Shown piece after piece: positions 1-12,682 of a stretch of DNA of 64,000 nucleotides; the stretch's first letter is position 1; each line of letters opens with the position of its first letter. The notes beneath the pieces are model-generated. The model was not told the origin of the DNA. It ran no database searches and worked only from the letters and a program-made list of their open reading frames with translations. A program made the position numbers and the translations under genes. This stretch comes from Aulostomus chinensis (lineage: Eukaryota; Chordata; Actinopteri; Syngnathiformes; Aulostomidae). The DNA lies in NCBI GenBank assembly GCA_037954235.1, contig JBBMOA010000020.1, forward strand, positions 24,509,677 to 24,573,676, read 5' to 3'.

Positions 1-447
1 ATGATACTACTTCATTATGCAAGCAGAATTTCCATCCCACTACTGCATCAGAATACTCGTGCGGTGTTTTAAGATTATTGGCCTGTTTACAAGTCAGCAG
101 GTCGCCATCGAAAGGTTCTCGCTGGAGCTTTGCTAGAGTCTCGCCCAAACATCCTCCTATGATGTCAGACAATCGCTGCTTAACCAGCCTGAGCCTGCAG
201 ATCTGACGGGCGGCGTGTCAGCTGAGGTGCACCTGTGGCTGTTTGTCTCTGCCCAGGTAACAGAGGCTTTCTGCTGTGTTCGGTCACGGCGGCGCTGCAG
301 AAACCTGAGCTTCTCCAGAAAATACAAATGTAATAAAATCAGATATAAAATGTTAATGTGGAGCATAAATCCAACTAAGCTCCCAACAGCTGCTGGAGAA
401 ACACACGAGGAGGCAGCAGCAACTTTTGAAAAACCAGCTACACATGC

Positions 448-499
<52 letters not shown>

Positions 500-1013
500 T
501 GTGTGTGTTCTAATATTTACGATGCAGATCCACCTTTTCATGCAAGAAGTATGTGTCATTTAACAGCGTGGGTTCTTGTATATGTTGTCGAAGGGCAAGA
601 GAGAGAGAGAGCGCGCGTGTGTGTGTGTGTGTGTGAGAGAGTCGAGACACATCAAGCATCTGCATCATCATTCTCTCCCTCTCTCTCTCTCCCTCTCTCT
701 CTTTGTCCCGTCATAAACATCACAGGAGCGCCGCCGAAAACCCCGGTGGCCATATTTCTCCCCAACGACCACACAAACGGGTGCATGGCAGAGATGAATG
801 GAGACACACAGACACACACACAGGGTCACGGTGTTGATGGTGTGTATCACACAACAACATTTACGGCAAAGCAGCAGCCGGGATGGAGGGATGAAGAGTG
901 ACACTCCTCCTCCTCCTCTTCTTCTTCTTCTCTCCTCATTACTCAGTCACACGACTTGCTGATGCGACACATTGTCTAAATGGGGCCATTAGAGGGCTGT
1001 GTGTGCGTGCATG

Positions 1014-1051
<38 letters not shown>

Positions 1052-2960
1052 GCTCGCTCTTCCCCTGGTGGTTGTAACAGCGAAGCATGAAGAACAAGAG
1101 GGAGGAAGGAAGGAGGGAAATGGAGGGAAAAGGAGTACTGAAGGGAGGAAAAGAGGAAATCAGAAGAGACCAAAGTGTCAGAGAGAGGAAGTAAAATGCT
1201 GGAGGAGAAAGGGGAGGAGGGCCAGGGCGTGGGAGGAGGAGGAAGGTGAGAAGAGGAAATGACAAATATAAAAAGACACAGAGAGGAAGCAGAGGAATGG
1301 AAGAGGAAATGGAGGCTAAGGGTGCATAGAGGCGTGACGGCGACCCGACGGGGAGCCTCTTTCCTGGGCTGGTGTTGGATCTGAGATGTAACCTGCAACG
1401 ATCCTTCAAATAGGTGTCGAAAAGTAAGAAGTAATGCGGTCGGATGATTTTACTACGCTTTCAAATATCGTCCAAAATGATTAAAATGATAAACTTCCCT
1501 GGAAATGTATTGATTAGAAATTACAGCAAAAAAACCCTGTTATCAGAGCCAATACCCCCCCCCCCCCCCCCCCACTGTGTCTTGGCACTCTCCTTGGTGC
1601 TGAACCTGCTGCTGTACCTGCCAGTGATTGTGGCCCCGCCCACAGGTGTGGGAGGGGAGTAAATGACCATCATTAAATGCATCCTTCCTTCCTCGTCTCC
1701 TCACCCTTCCTTCCTCGTCTCCTCCTCATCGAGGCCAACTTGTGCATCATGAATGAAAGAGCCATCTTACAAAATTTAGGGAACAAGAAACTCCGGGAGC
1801 TCGCGCTCTGCCCCTCGGCTGGTAGTTTAGTGGAGTGACACACACCTGGATGGAGGTAGAGACGAGGAGAAGTGATGAAGTAGTAATGTCACAATGCCTC
1901 AAGAGGAAGAGGAAGATGGACGGATGGCAGTGAAAACAAGAGGGGATGAAATAGCAGAGCTATGGAGGAAGAAGGAAGATATTTGAGGACACAGAGGACA
2001 AAGAAGAGAAAATGAACAAAGAAGAGGGACATGAGTAAAGGAGGAGGGGGAGGGGGGGTTAAGTTTGTCTGACTCTCAAACCTGCCAGCTTCTCTCGTCT
2101 CTGTAGGATTTGTTTGCGTCTCGTCTCGCTAGGAGCTCAGCTGACACTGCGTTCAAGGTCCTCTGGATTCCATCCTATTTACAAAAAACACACACACGCT
2201 CACACACACACACACACACACAGACATGCTCACAAACACACACACACACACACACACAGCTTGTCTTCCTAATGCAGCGTGGCATCCTCTCAACACCTCT
2301 CATGGCCGCTTACACGAACACAGACATTCAATTAACCATCATGAAGCACATTAATGGCTGGACAAAAGTGTGTGTGTGTGTGTGTGTGTGTGTGTCTTTT
2401 GAGACACCCAGGAAGCTAATAATTCATTCAGACGATACAGACATGGAATCATAGTGAGACGCCTGTGCGCGCGCACACACATACACACACGCGCACACAC
2501 GCACACACACACACACACACAGCCCTGAGTGTCGTGGCCACCCGTCGAATACTCTGACAGCTAATCAGGAGGAAAGCGGCGGAGAGACGTGTGAAGGACA
2601 AACTCTAAGCTACAGGTGTTGTAACAGGAAGGTTGACAGTTTGGAGCCTCAGTCCACAGGAAATATCATCAAGTACTTCCTAACTTTACTTCCCAACTTT
2701 TCCTGCATCAGAGTTGTAGTATTCCGAATGTAAAGGAAATGATCTATAAGAGTCTGGTGTGTTGCAGCTTCCAAGTGTGAGGTCATCACTAGCCAGCGCT
2801 GGTAGCACCTTGCTGGCATGTCAGGAGAGCCACACGGCGAACAATGAAAGTTTAGTGCTAGCATGAACAGGGATCAAAGGGATCAAACCTTGTGACTCTT
2901 GGCTTTCCAAATGTTGTCGGAAAAATTTGTAGGTTAAAGGAGTCATTTTAGGGACATTGG
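1..2960. other. Non-coding stretch, probably intron 1 of the GALNT-like gene
   Basis: No coding exon could be recognised here on either strand. Open frames in this stretch read through (GT)n/(CA)n and purine- or pyrimidine-rich runs and resemble no protein family. Simple repeats lie at about 451-508 (GT), 617-634 (GT), 662-702 (pyrimidine CT), 1015-1049 (GT), 1555-1573 (poly-C), 2188-2258 (CA), 2369-2393 (GT) and 2480-2521 (CA). A purine-rich strand spans about 1085-1320. Assignment to intron 1 of the gene whose first exon lies at 25084-25248 on the minus strand is inference. Confidence 0.5.
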
Positions 2961-2969
2961 TGCACAAAA

Positions 2970-4545
2970 AACACCTCCTCCCTGACATGCTCGCTTCCTG
3001 CTGGATTACAAAAACATTTCCTCCTTGACATGCTCGCTTCCTGCTGGATTACAAAAACATTTCCTCCTTGACATGCTCGCTTCCTGCTGGACTACAAAAA
3101 CATTTCCTCCTTGACATGCTCGCTTCCTGCTGGACTACAAAAACATTTCCTCCTTGACATGCTCGCTTCCTGCTGGACTACAAAAACATTTCCTCCTTGA
3201 CATGCTCGCTTCCTGCTGGACTACAAAAACATTTCCTCCTTGACATGCTCGCTTCCTGCTGGACTACAAAAACATTTCCTCCTTGACATGCTCGCTTCCT
3301 GCTGGACTACAAAAACACCTCGTCCTTGACATGCTCGCTTACTGCTGGACTACAAAAACACCTCCTCCTTGACATGTTCACTTCCTGCTGGACTACAACC
3401 ACACCTCCTCCCTGACATGTTCACTTCCTGCTAGACTACAAAAACACCTCCTCCTTGACACGCTCGCTTTCCGTTGGACTACAAAACACCTCCTCCTTGA
3501 CATGTTCACTTCCTGCTGGACTACAAAAACACCTCCTCCCTGACATGCTCGCTTACTGCTGGACTACAAAAACACCTCCTCCTTGACATGTTCACTTCCT
3601 GCTGGACTACAAAAACACCTCCTCCCTGACATGTTCACTTCCTGCTAGACTACAAAAACACCTCCTCCTTGACACGCTCGCTTTCCGTTGGACTACAAAA
3701 CACCTCCTCCTTGACATGTTCACTTCCTGCTGGACTACAACCACACCTCCTCCCTGACATGTTCACTTCCTGCTGGATTACAAAAACACCTCCTCCTTGA
3801 CACGCTCGCTTTCCGTTGGACTACAAAACACCTCCTCCTTGACATGTTCACTTCCTGCTGGACTACAAAAACACCTCCTCCTTGACATGTTCACTTCCTG
3901 CTGGACTACAAAAACACCTCCTCCCTGACATGCTCGCTTACTGCTGGACTACAAAAACACCTCCTCCTTGACACGCTCGCTTTCCGTTGGACTACAAAAC
4001 ACCTCCTCCTTGACATGTTCACTTCCTGCTGGACTACAAAAACACCTCCTCCTTGACATGTTCACTTCCTGCTGGACTACAAAACACCTCCTCCTTGACA
4101 TGCTCGCTTCCTGCTGGATTACAAAAACATTTCCTCCTTGACATGCTCGCTTCCTGCTGGACTACAAAAACACCTCCTCCTTGACATGCTCGCTTTCTGT
4201 TGGACTACAAAAACACCTCCTCCTTGACATGCTCGCTTTCTGTTGGACTACAAAAACACCTCCTCCTTGACATGTTCACTTCCTGCTGGACTACAAAAAC
4301 ACCTCCTTGACATGTTCACTTCCTGCTGGACTACAAAAACACCTCCTTGACATGTTCACTTCCTGCTGGACTACAAAAACACCTCGTCCTTGACATGCTC
4401 GCTTTCTGTTGGACTACAAAAACACCTCCTCCTTGACATGCTCGCTTCCTGCTGGACTACAACCACACCTCCTCCCTGACATGCTCACTTCCTGCTCGAC
4501 TACAAAAACACCTCCTCCCTGACATGCTCACTTCCTGCTGGACAA
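2970..4545. repeat. 43-bp minisatellite array, about 36 copies
   Basis: A head-to-tail tandem repeat with a 43-bp period; for example, CTGGATTACA recurs at 3001 and 3044. Each unit contains CTTCCTGCTGGACTACAAAA followed by a CCTCCTTGACATG block. Variants are mixed: ACATTTCC versus ACACCTCC, GCTCGC versus GTTCAC, TCCTGCT versus TCCGTTG. Units near the left are nearly identical, while those from about 3340 onward are mosaics with shared variant blocks. That pattern suggests block duplication or unequal exchange. A few units near 4300-4380 are shortened by three bases. No open reading frame spans it. Confidence 0.95.
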
Positions 4546-6328
4546 CAACAGTATTTTCCCCCTCATGCCCTCTTCGCTACCAGCTGAGGTCATGTGACTT
4601 CATATTTTTCCATCTGTAGTTCAGTTACTAAGCTTCACTCATCGTCTTCGTAGGTTTGCATTTGTAGGCGTTTACAGGAACACAGACCTCACTGCGCTGT
4701 CGGCCCCCCCATCTCTTAACCTTCTTATGCTCCCGGTCCCTTGATGAATTTCCTGTCATAGCAAAGACATTAATCATGCATGTCTCTTAATTATCCGCCT
4801 TCATGTGCACCTCAAAGAGCAACACAAACGTTGTCAGATTGTGATGTATCACCTCTTTAACTGTAACAAAATAAGTGTGATATCTCCATTATTTTAGTCT
4901 TCTGAAATCATCCCTTTGCCTTTGTCAGGGTCAAATTAGAGCGAGCGTGAATGAATCAAGAGCTGCCCGTTATGGGGAGCCTGATTCCAGACCTGAGCCC
5001 ATGTGACTCCAGCGGTGGAGGTGAGGAAGTTCTAGCGCAGACATTCGTGCTCCAGATGTGGTTCTACTGCAGCTGGAATGAAAAGGTACTGTTCTGCTGT
5101 TTTGCAAGAAAAAAGATCTCAAGAGTAGGAAGTGGAATGATGGTCACAAGAAAGCAAACTTTAAGTTAGTCAGGGAAGGGAAAACTGCTGAGCATTTTCT
5201 CCTCATACTGAAAAAATGTGCTGCGGCGTTGTTTTTTATGTAACAGTACAAACACTTAATGAAGCGCTGCTGTGAGAGAGGCTCTCCTGGCTTTGTCTCT
5301 TCAGTTCTGTGTCCTAGTCAGCCGGACTGGTTCGGTTCTACGTCCCGGGGTTTGACGGCTGTGTGGGTGGGACCCTCTACCGGGTGGCTGGGTGACGTGA
5401 GAGTGGTTGACCCCGCTGGGTCTGGTGTGGGTTGTTTCTGGGGAGCTGTTTTTTCTACGTTAAAGCTTGTTCGCTTGTTCACTTGAGGACATCTTGTTCA
5501 AAATCGTCTTCTTGAGTTTGCAGTAAAATGAAACCGTGAATAAATAAATGACCTGCAGTACCAAGTCGAGTCGTCTGGGACTTGAATCAAGCCTTCAGAG
5601 TCAAGTCCGGAGCCTTGGTCGAGGAATCAAACCTACGAGCAGTGAGATCCCGCAACAATCTTGACACAGATGGCGAGCCCCCAGAGTAGATTACCAGAGA
5701 AGAAGAGAGCAGGAGAGGAGGGGCATCCGCATCCTCTAATCTCAGCTCGCCAATTACATTTCCTGCCACTTCCAGTATCAAACCTTCGTTATCTCCAGGT
5801 CACAACCGCATATCTCATTACCCCACAAAACTGAAATGTGTTCTGTGAGGATCTTGACTTCAGAGCGGCGAGGCGTCACGCTTCGCCGACGAGGAACCAA
5901 AGACCAGAGACACAGAAAAAGAGACGATTGATCAGCGCGTTACATTCAGCTCTAATAGGAGCAGCAGCTCGGCGTATGGATCAGCACCAGCGGCTTTTAT
6001 GTCTCACTGCCTCCAGATAAACTTAATTAAAGCTCGAACTTGAGATCTCCTGGTAACGACAGCACTAATTGGCAAATTAATTTTGAAAGAAATTAGCAGT
6101 TCAAACCTGAATCAGGAAGTAAGACAACTGGACGAAAGAGCAGGTCTGACTCGTCCTCTGTTACCTCGGCAGCAGTTCACCTGACCAGCCTCTAACCTGG
6201 CGTAGGCATCAGCGGCGTGTCAGGAGATTCTGAACCGGGTCTGTCAAGATTAAGGGGCGGGGCTTGTGGCAGTAGTCAACGGGACAGTCGCACTGTCTTC
6301 TCTTCGATCAGTGACAGAGACGACAGGG
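4546..6328. other. Unique non-coding sequence
   Basis: About 1.8 kb between two minisatellites. Mostly single-copy in appearance, with no coding exon, RNA gene or clear mobile element recognised. Short open frames (such as 4951-5169 and 5259-5486, plus) show no family resemblance and are not supported as genes. Confidence 0.4.
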
Positions 6329-7068
6329 ATGAGGAAGTTTTGTAGGCCACCGGGAAGCTAGCTTGTCAAGGGTGAGGTAGTTTTGTAGGCCACCGGGAAG
6401 CTAGCTTGTCAAGGGTGAGGTAGTTTTGTAGGCCACCGGGAAGCTAGCTTGTCAAGGGTGAGGTAGTTTTGTAGGCCGCCGGGAAGCTAGCTTGTCAAGG
6501 GTGAGGTAGTTTTGTAGGCCAACGGGAAGCTAGCTTGTCAAGGGTGAGGTAGTTTTGTAGGCCGCCGGGAAGCTAGCTTGTCAAGGGTGAGGTAGTTTTG
6601 TAGGGCGCCGGGAAGCTAGCTTGTCAAGGGTGAGGTAGTTTTGTAGGCCAACGGGAAGCTAGCTTGTCAAGGGTGAGGTAGTTTTGTAGGCCACCGGGAA
6701 GCTAGCTTGTCAAGGGTGAGGTAGTTTTGTAGGCCACCGGGAAGCTAGCTTGTCAAGGGTGAGGTGGTTTTGTAGGCCACCGGGAAGCTAGCTTGTCAAG
6801 GGTGAGGTAGTTTTGTAGGCCAACGGGAAGCTAGCTTGTCAAGGGTGAGGTAGTTTTGTAGGCCACCGGGAAGCTAGCTTGTCAAGGGTGAGGTAGTTTT
6901 GTAGGCCAACGGGAAGCTAGCTTGTCAAGGGTGAGGTAGTTTTGTAGGCCACGGTAAGCTAGCTTGTCAAGGGTGAGGTAGTTTTGTAGGCCAACGGGAA
7001 GCTAGCTTGTCAAGGGTGAGGTAGTTTTGTAGGCCAACGGGAAGCTGGCTTGTCAAGGGTGAGGTGGT
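6329..7068. repeat. 43-bp minisatellite array, about 17 copies
   Basis: A second tandem array, also with a 43-bp period (GGTGAGG at 6371 recurs at 6414). Each unit holds GAGGTAGTTTTGTAGGCC, a variable CACC/GCC/AAC core, GGGAAGCTAGCTTGTCAAGG. Units are highly homogeneous, differing mostly at the core triplet, so amplification or homogenisation is recent. The unit sequence differs from that of the 2970-4545 array. Confidence 0.95.
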
Positions 7069-7583
7069 GTTGCAGTCCAGAACCAGACACTCATCAATGA
7101 TTTTATGACTCATTTGTTTGCTGCTCTGTGCTCAGGACAACGCTAGAGCTGGATCGGCCTCTACAAGGCTGAACAAGAACACTACACTTACAGAACTTGT
7201 AGGAACATCAAAAATGTGGTGCTCTGTTTACGCTGGTTTCAGGATGTTCTGAAATACTGAGTTTGGACCAGCTGGTCTTTCTCTTCTCTGAACTGTCAAA
7301 TCCTCAAGGTGCTGCATCACAGCGCCTCTAGAGGCCAAATCCTCAACACCTGAACATCCCTCAATCCAGGGGATGCCAGCGCAGGGGTACTATACCATCT
7401 TCCCTCTTAACTGTCTCCTCACCTCTCACCCTTCCTTCCTTCATCGCACCTCCTTTCCTCACCCTTCGTTCATTTATCTCTCCCCCCATCTCTTCTCCTG
7501 GGTGAAGCCTGGTGAAGCTGTTTGTTTGAAGTCGGGTTTATTGAGCTGCAGTCTGAAGAGAGCACCGCCATGTCAATGCATCT

Positions 7584-7626
<43 letters not shown>

Positions 7627-8786
7627 CTATCATCAATTAGGGGTGTGTATAGATCCTCCTGCAGCAGCACTGCTTGTTTGGTTTCTACATTGCTTTTTGT
7701 TCCAGCTCACACATCTCAGTCTGTCTCTCTCTCTCTCACACACGCACTCTTAGAAACAGGTACATGTTCATGAACTTCAGCTGCATCTCGATGGCAGGAG
7801 ATCAGGTGTAGTTGTGGTTTTAGGACCCTGAAGGTCTCAGGTCCAGAGGTCACCTCAGATAGCAGCACATCTGGGCCTCACCTGGGACACTGGTGCGCCA
7901 GGTATGTAGTCAGGTGGTCAGATCAGATGGGGGTCATCAAAGGTGGACCCATGGTTGAATTTAGTCAGCAGTCCTGCAGGTCTGTCTTCACGATTCACGC
8001 ATTTAGTTTTTAAAGTCAAAGTTTTTACCACAGAGTTCTGTGTGAAAATACACCTCATTCACGGGAGCAGGTGGACGGAGCTTCCCTCTGTGACATCATA
8101 CGTGACGACCTATTTTTCCACATACATCTCATGCCCTTCCACTCTGTAATGTCTTTGTTCTTCAAAACGTAGAAGTGTGAAATATCGTGAGCCCTTCAGA
8201 CAGCAGCGGATAGTAGCAGTAGCCTGTTAGCTTACATGTAGCTTGGTTGTACACGTGCGTGCTCCACGGTTTCACCAAAAAGCAAACACAAAAACAAACA
8301 GAACAAACACATCAGAGATCAAGAAGGTTTCAGACAGAGTGGACAGCCTCCTGGTGGTGATGCCAGGGCTGTGCGATGCCTCAGTGTCACGTAGCAAGGA
8401 TTTGAAGGAGCCACGCTGGCGTCGCCACCAGAAGTCTGTTCACTTTGTTTGTACGTGTTTTGCATACGATTATTTTTAAAAGATTGGAGAGACCTGGCGT
8501 TGAAAATGAGGAAACAAAATTAATTAATAAAAAATAAATAAAAAAAAACCAGAGTGACTACAGTGGCCGTCGCGAAGCGTCCATTACACGTCACAGATGG
8601 CCCAGGTGGGTTTCAGGTGGCTGGTGGACTCCAGACGTCTCTGTTTGGGTGTTATGCTGACCCTGATCACCGCTGATTTTACTCGCTGACCTTCGGGCTC
8701 CCGAGAGATGAGGCCGAGCCCCCCCCCCCCAGCTCGAGAGAGGATCACATCGCATATTCATGGAATGGCAGAAAAACGGCGGCGAG
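7069..8786. other. Unique non-coding sequence with a CA repeat
   Basis: No exon recognised. Contains a (CA)n tract at about 7588-7624 and a CT-rich stretch near 7716-7750. The frames that cross the CA tract (7373-7753 and 7522-7773, plus) are repeat artefacts. Confidence 0.4.
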
Positions 8787-8792
8787 GATGAA

Positions 8793-8828
<36 letters not shown>

Positions 8829-9122
8829 GAACGAGAGAGGCAGAGAGAGAGCGAGAGAGAGAGAACGAGAGAGGCAGAGAGAGAGAGTGAGAGGGAGAGA
8901 GGCAGAGAGAGAGAGAACGAGAGAGGCAGAGAGAGAGAGCGAGAGAGAGAGAACGAGAGAGGCAGAGAGAGTGAGAGCGAGAGAGGCAGAGAGAGAGAGA
9001 ACGAGAGAGGCAGAGAGAGAGAGCGAGAGAGAGAGAGAACGAGAGGCACAGAGAGAGAGAGAACGAGAGGCACAGAGAGAGAGAGAGAGAACGAGAGGCA
9101 CAGAGAGAGAGAGAGAGAGAGC
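8787..9122. repeat. Polypurine (GA)n-rich tract
   Basis: About 335 bp of almost pure purine on the plus strand. GAGAGA runs are interrupted by GGCAGAGAGAG and GAACGAGAG, so it is a degenerate higher-order repeat and not a plain dinucleotide. All three minus-strand frames stay open and encode Leu/Ser-rich nonsense, a consequence of composition. Confidence 0.9.
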
Positions 9123-9208
9123 GCACAGAGAGGAAGAGATAAACATCCTTGAATTTACTGGGATTTTTTCTGCTGCTCGTCAAGGCTTTAAGAGAAAAAC
9201 AGCCACAG

Positions 9209-9209
<1 letters not shown>

Positions 9210-9273
<64 letters not shown>

Positions 9274-9306
9274 AGTGAGAGTGAGAGTGAGAGAGAGAGA
9301 GAGAGA
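9210..9306. repeat. Compound (GT)n(GA)n microsatellite
   Basis: About 61 bp of GT dinucleotides followed directly by GTGAGA and GAGAGA units to about 9306. It lies 90 bp after the polypurine tract. Confidence 0.95.
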
Positions 9307-9649
9307 ATACATATGTATGAGGTGACAGATGGGATGTAATTTAAACGTTACCTTGTACAGATGCAGTTTACCCTTCGTACACGTATGAGATGTTTTAGTT
9401 GGAAAACCGATACAAGAACCACATGAAATACTGTCAGAGGTTCTGCTGGGACTCAGAAATAACATAGACATGTTGTTGAGCTACTAGCAGATGAATATAC
9501 CAGTATACCAGAGACAATACTCCATACTATTATCATATTTATAATCAAGGTTAATTTTTAAGGGTTTTATTGTAAACAAAAATAAAGGGAAAAACTGTGA
9601 AATATAAATTGAAAGGAACAGGACCATTTTTTTTCAGAGAAACTCTCTT

Positions 9650-10505
9650 GTTGTCCATCGACTCCAGGGTCACACTAGAAGCTAGAGCCCCTCCTCTGGG
9701 GAGCTCAGGTCCAGGCTAGTTAGCTTAGCCCAATGGCTGGTAGTGGTGGGAAGTGTTAGCATCAGCTAGCTCAGGTCCAGGCTAGTTAGCTTAGCACGAT
9801 GGCTGGTAGTGGGTGGGAAGTGTTAGTATCAGCTAGCTCAGGTCCAGGCTAGTTAGCTCAGCCCAATGGCTGTTAGTGGGTGGGAAGTGTTAGCATCAGC
9901 TAGCTCAGGTCCAGGCTAGTTAGCTTAGCCCAATGGCTGGTAGTGGTGGGAAGTGTTAGCATCAGCTAGCTCAGGTCCAGGCTAGTTAGCTTAGCCCAAT
10001 GGCTGGTAGTAGTGGGAAGTGTCAGCATCAGCTAGCTCAGGTCCAGGCTAGTTAGCTTAGCCCAATAGCTGGTAGTGGTGGGAAGTGTTAGCATCAGCTA
10101 GCTCAGGTCCAGGATGCTGGTGTGTCCAGCAGGAATCCTCCTCCTCCTCATCATCAGTAGCAGCAGTCGCTCTTCTAGTCCTCAACAAACCTTTGGTTCT
10201 GTTGACCCAAGTTCCAGTGGAGCTTTGGAGGTGCCGCGTCAAATCACTGCGCCCAGTCAGGAAAGTAGTTCCGGCTACGTGTCTGATTCTACCACTACAA
10301 CGTCTCCTCATGTTAAACTGGTATTCATCACCAAGGTTACACACAACCCTCCTGACATTAATGCAGGCAGAGACAGAGCTACGCTAACACTTCCCACCCA
10401 CTACCAGTCACTGTGCTAAGCTAACTAGCATGGGCCTCAGCTCCCTAAAGGAGGGGCTCTGTCTACTTGTCTATCTTCAGGGGACGATGGACCATTGGAG
10501 TCTTT
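9650..10505. mobile_element. Foldback-like element: inverted repeats with an internal ~68-bp tandem
   Basis: The left side (about 9650-9740: GTCCATCG, AGAGCCCCTCCT, CTAGTTAGCTTAGC, then a CTGGTAGTGG-GGGAAGTGTTA block) reappears in reverse complement at about 10385-10500 (AGGAGGGGCTCT, GCTAAGCTAACTAG, ending in CGATGGAC). Near the left arm a unit of about 67-68 bp containing AGCTAGCTCAGGTCCAGG is repeated about six times (about 9702-10112). The central part has no recognisable transposase. A related fragment occurs at 31612-31665. The family is not identified; the ends and target-site duplication are not resolved. Confidence 0.6.
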
Positions 10506-12363
10506 CCATCAGTAGGCGTGTCCCTTTAAGGTAAGACAACGTCTTAAAACCAGATTAGAGTCTACGCTCTGTGCTTGAAATGAAAAGCACTACACATGAC
10601 AAGTTAACAGAGTTACTGGATCTTGTCACCATTTTTCTGAAGTATTTTTAAGTTTCTATCGGATGAACAGTGAGGAGTGTTTCCTCTGTCTCCTACAACA
10701 CCAACACCACCGGGGGCTGGTGTTACCATCGATACCGCCGCTCTCTCGCCTCCCTCCCTCTAATCCATACTCGAATCCCAGAGGATGGCAGTTGGGGAAA
10801 CTGTTTATCCAATCACGGCTCTTCAGAATTCCTCACCTTCTCCCACAAAACCCACTTTCACTGGTGAATATAAATGGCTGTGTGTGTGTGTGTGTGTGTG
10901 CGCGTGCGTGTGTTTAGCCAGCACTGCAGAGCCAGCAGTCTAGAGCAGAGCAATAACTCACCCTCTGCAAAAGCCATGAATAAAACCAAACTTAGGAGAA
11001 GCGACAAAATACAGAATGTGCTGGTTCTTTACCTCCATCCCTCTCAGTCTCTTCCTCTCTCATACTCATCCTCTCCCCCTCTCCTTCACCTCTACTTTAT
11101 TTTGAGTCTTGCTACAAGTAAAATATTGTGAAATTCTAACAGCGGTCGTTGAATTGAGTAGAAGTGGCACGATGTAGTCCAGCGCTCCCTGGAACGACAC
11201 CAGACACTCATCCCTCCACGCAGACTCTGTTCTTGGAATGTTGGGGGGAAACAGCCATGAGTTAAGGATGAGAAGAACAGATTTGAGAGATTGTGTATGA
11301 CTGCAGTCAAGCGTGACGACTGATAATCGTCCACAGAAAATACTGAGATTTGCATGGATGCTAACTGTAGAATTGGACACAAGGTGGCCTAAGCCAGGCA
11401 GCCAGCAGCGTCCATGTCAACTTCCACTCAAACACATTTAATTTCAACTGAAAACCTTCACAGCGCGTCTTGTTTTCATCTGAGTAGCCACCATGATGGC
11501 ATGTGACTGTTCCGCTTCCAGCAGAACCTACGTGCGAGCACAACACCAGGCTGGTTTGGGGCAGGTCGTGGCGTCTACACGCCAGAGATATTAAACTCCA
11601 AACTGCTTCATCTGGATGTTCGCCTCTGAAGGAGCCACTTCAGACTGATGCCACGGTTCAAAGTTCACTGTTCATCATCTTCCAGAAGATAACAACAAAT
11701 GATCAGCATGTGTGTTAAGTCGGCACATACCACCATTTAAGCCCGTTTCTAGACCAAATTTTGAGCCACTGGAAACTTTGAAGCCGGCGTGACCGTCAGC
11801 TTCATCGGGCATCGTTACCCGGCGGGACACAAGGGCCAATCAGCTGCTGCCAACTGGTCGTCCCACTTCAGAAAGCATTCCAGACGCCAGAAATACTGGG
11901 CGGCCAGTGTCATGCTCTCCCAAAAGCCACTGCATCTGAAAGTGCAACAGTGGCACGCTGCATCATGGGTGGCAGCTTGGTTGCTATGGCAACAGCATTA
12001 ACGCCTGCTTGATGGGTCTTGGTCACAACAAACATGAAGGAGAGAAACATCGGCTTAAACAACTCCTTCAACTTCCTCTTCCTCAAGGCACAAGAGCGGC
12101 TCTGAGCTCTCACATGCATCGTTCAGCCCGCATCCACAGCTGGACCGTCTACTGGTACAGCGAGTCCCAGCACGCTAGCGTGTTCATCCAGGGGTGCGTG
12201 GTCCATGCGTGTGCAGGATGATCTGGAGGAAGCTCTTGTGGGATTTAGGTTTAAATAAAAAAATTCCAGTAGAAATATTAATTTTTATTTTTAGGTATTC
12301 ATCATGATCATCTGAATTCTGCAAGAAACCCGTCAACCACAAGAATGAAACATGGTATGGATC

Positions 12364-12406
<43 letters not shown>

Positions 12407-12638
12407 GTTAAAGGTAAAGACAAATAGCACAAATGACTGAAGTCCTCATCCTCTGTGGAAAGAAACACACTCTTTCATATAGCTACTGCCATAACGGAAA
12501 GTGAGCGTGTGCGTTAGTGTGTGTGTGCATGCGCACATGCACACACGTGTGCATGTATGAACTTTAAGGCTTTCAATCTAATCCTTCCTTTATTGGTCCC
12601 AAGCAGCCGGGCCAGTCAGAGAATGTGTGTGTGCGTGC

Positions 12639-12682
<44 letters not shown>

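Noticed and set aside
215..901. 228-codon open frame
   Set aside because: Reads through GT and CT microsatellites, has no family resemblance and no splice support.
2970..4545. Regular 43-bp units might suggest a CRISPR array
   Set aside because: Units are contiguous with no unique spacers, and the DNA is vertebrate.
8758..9471. Leu/Ser-rich minus-strand open frames up to 237 codons
   Set aside because: Composition artefact of the polypurine tract.
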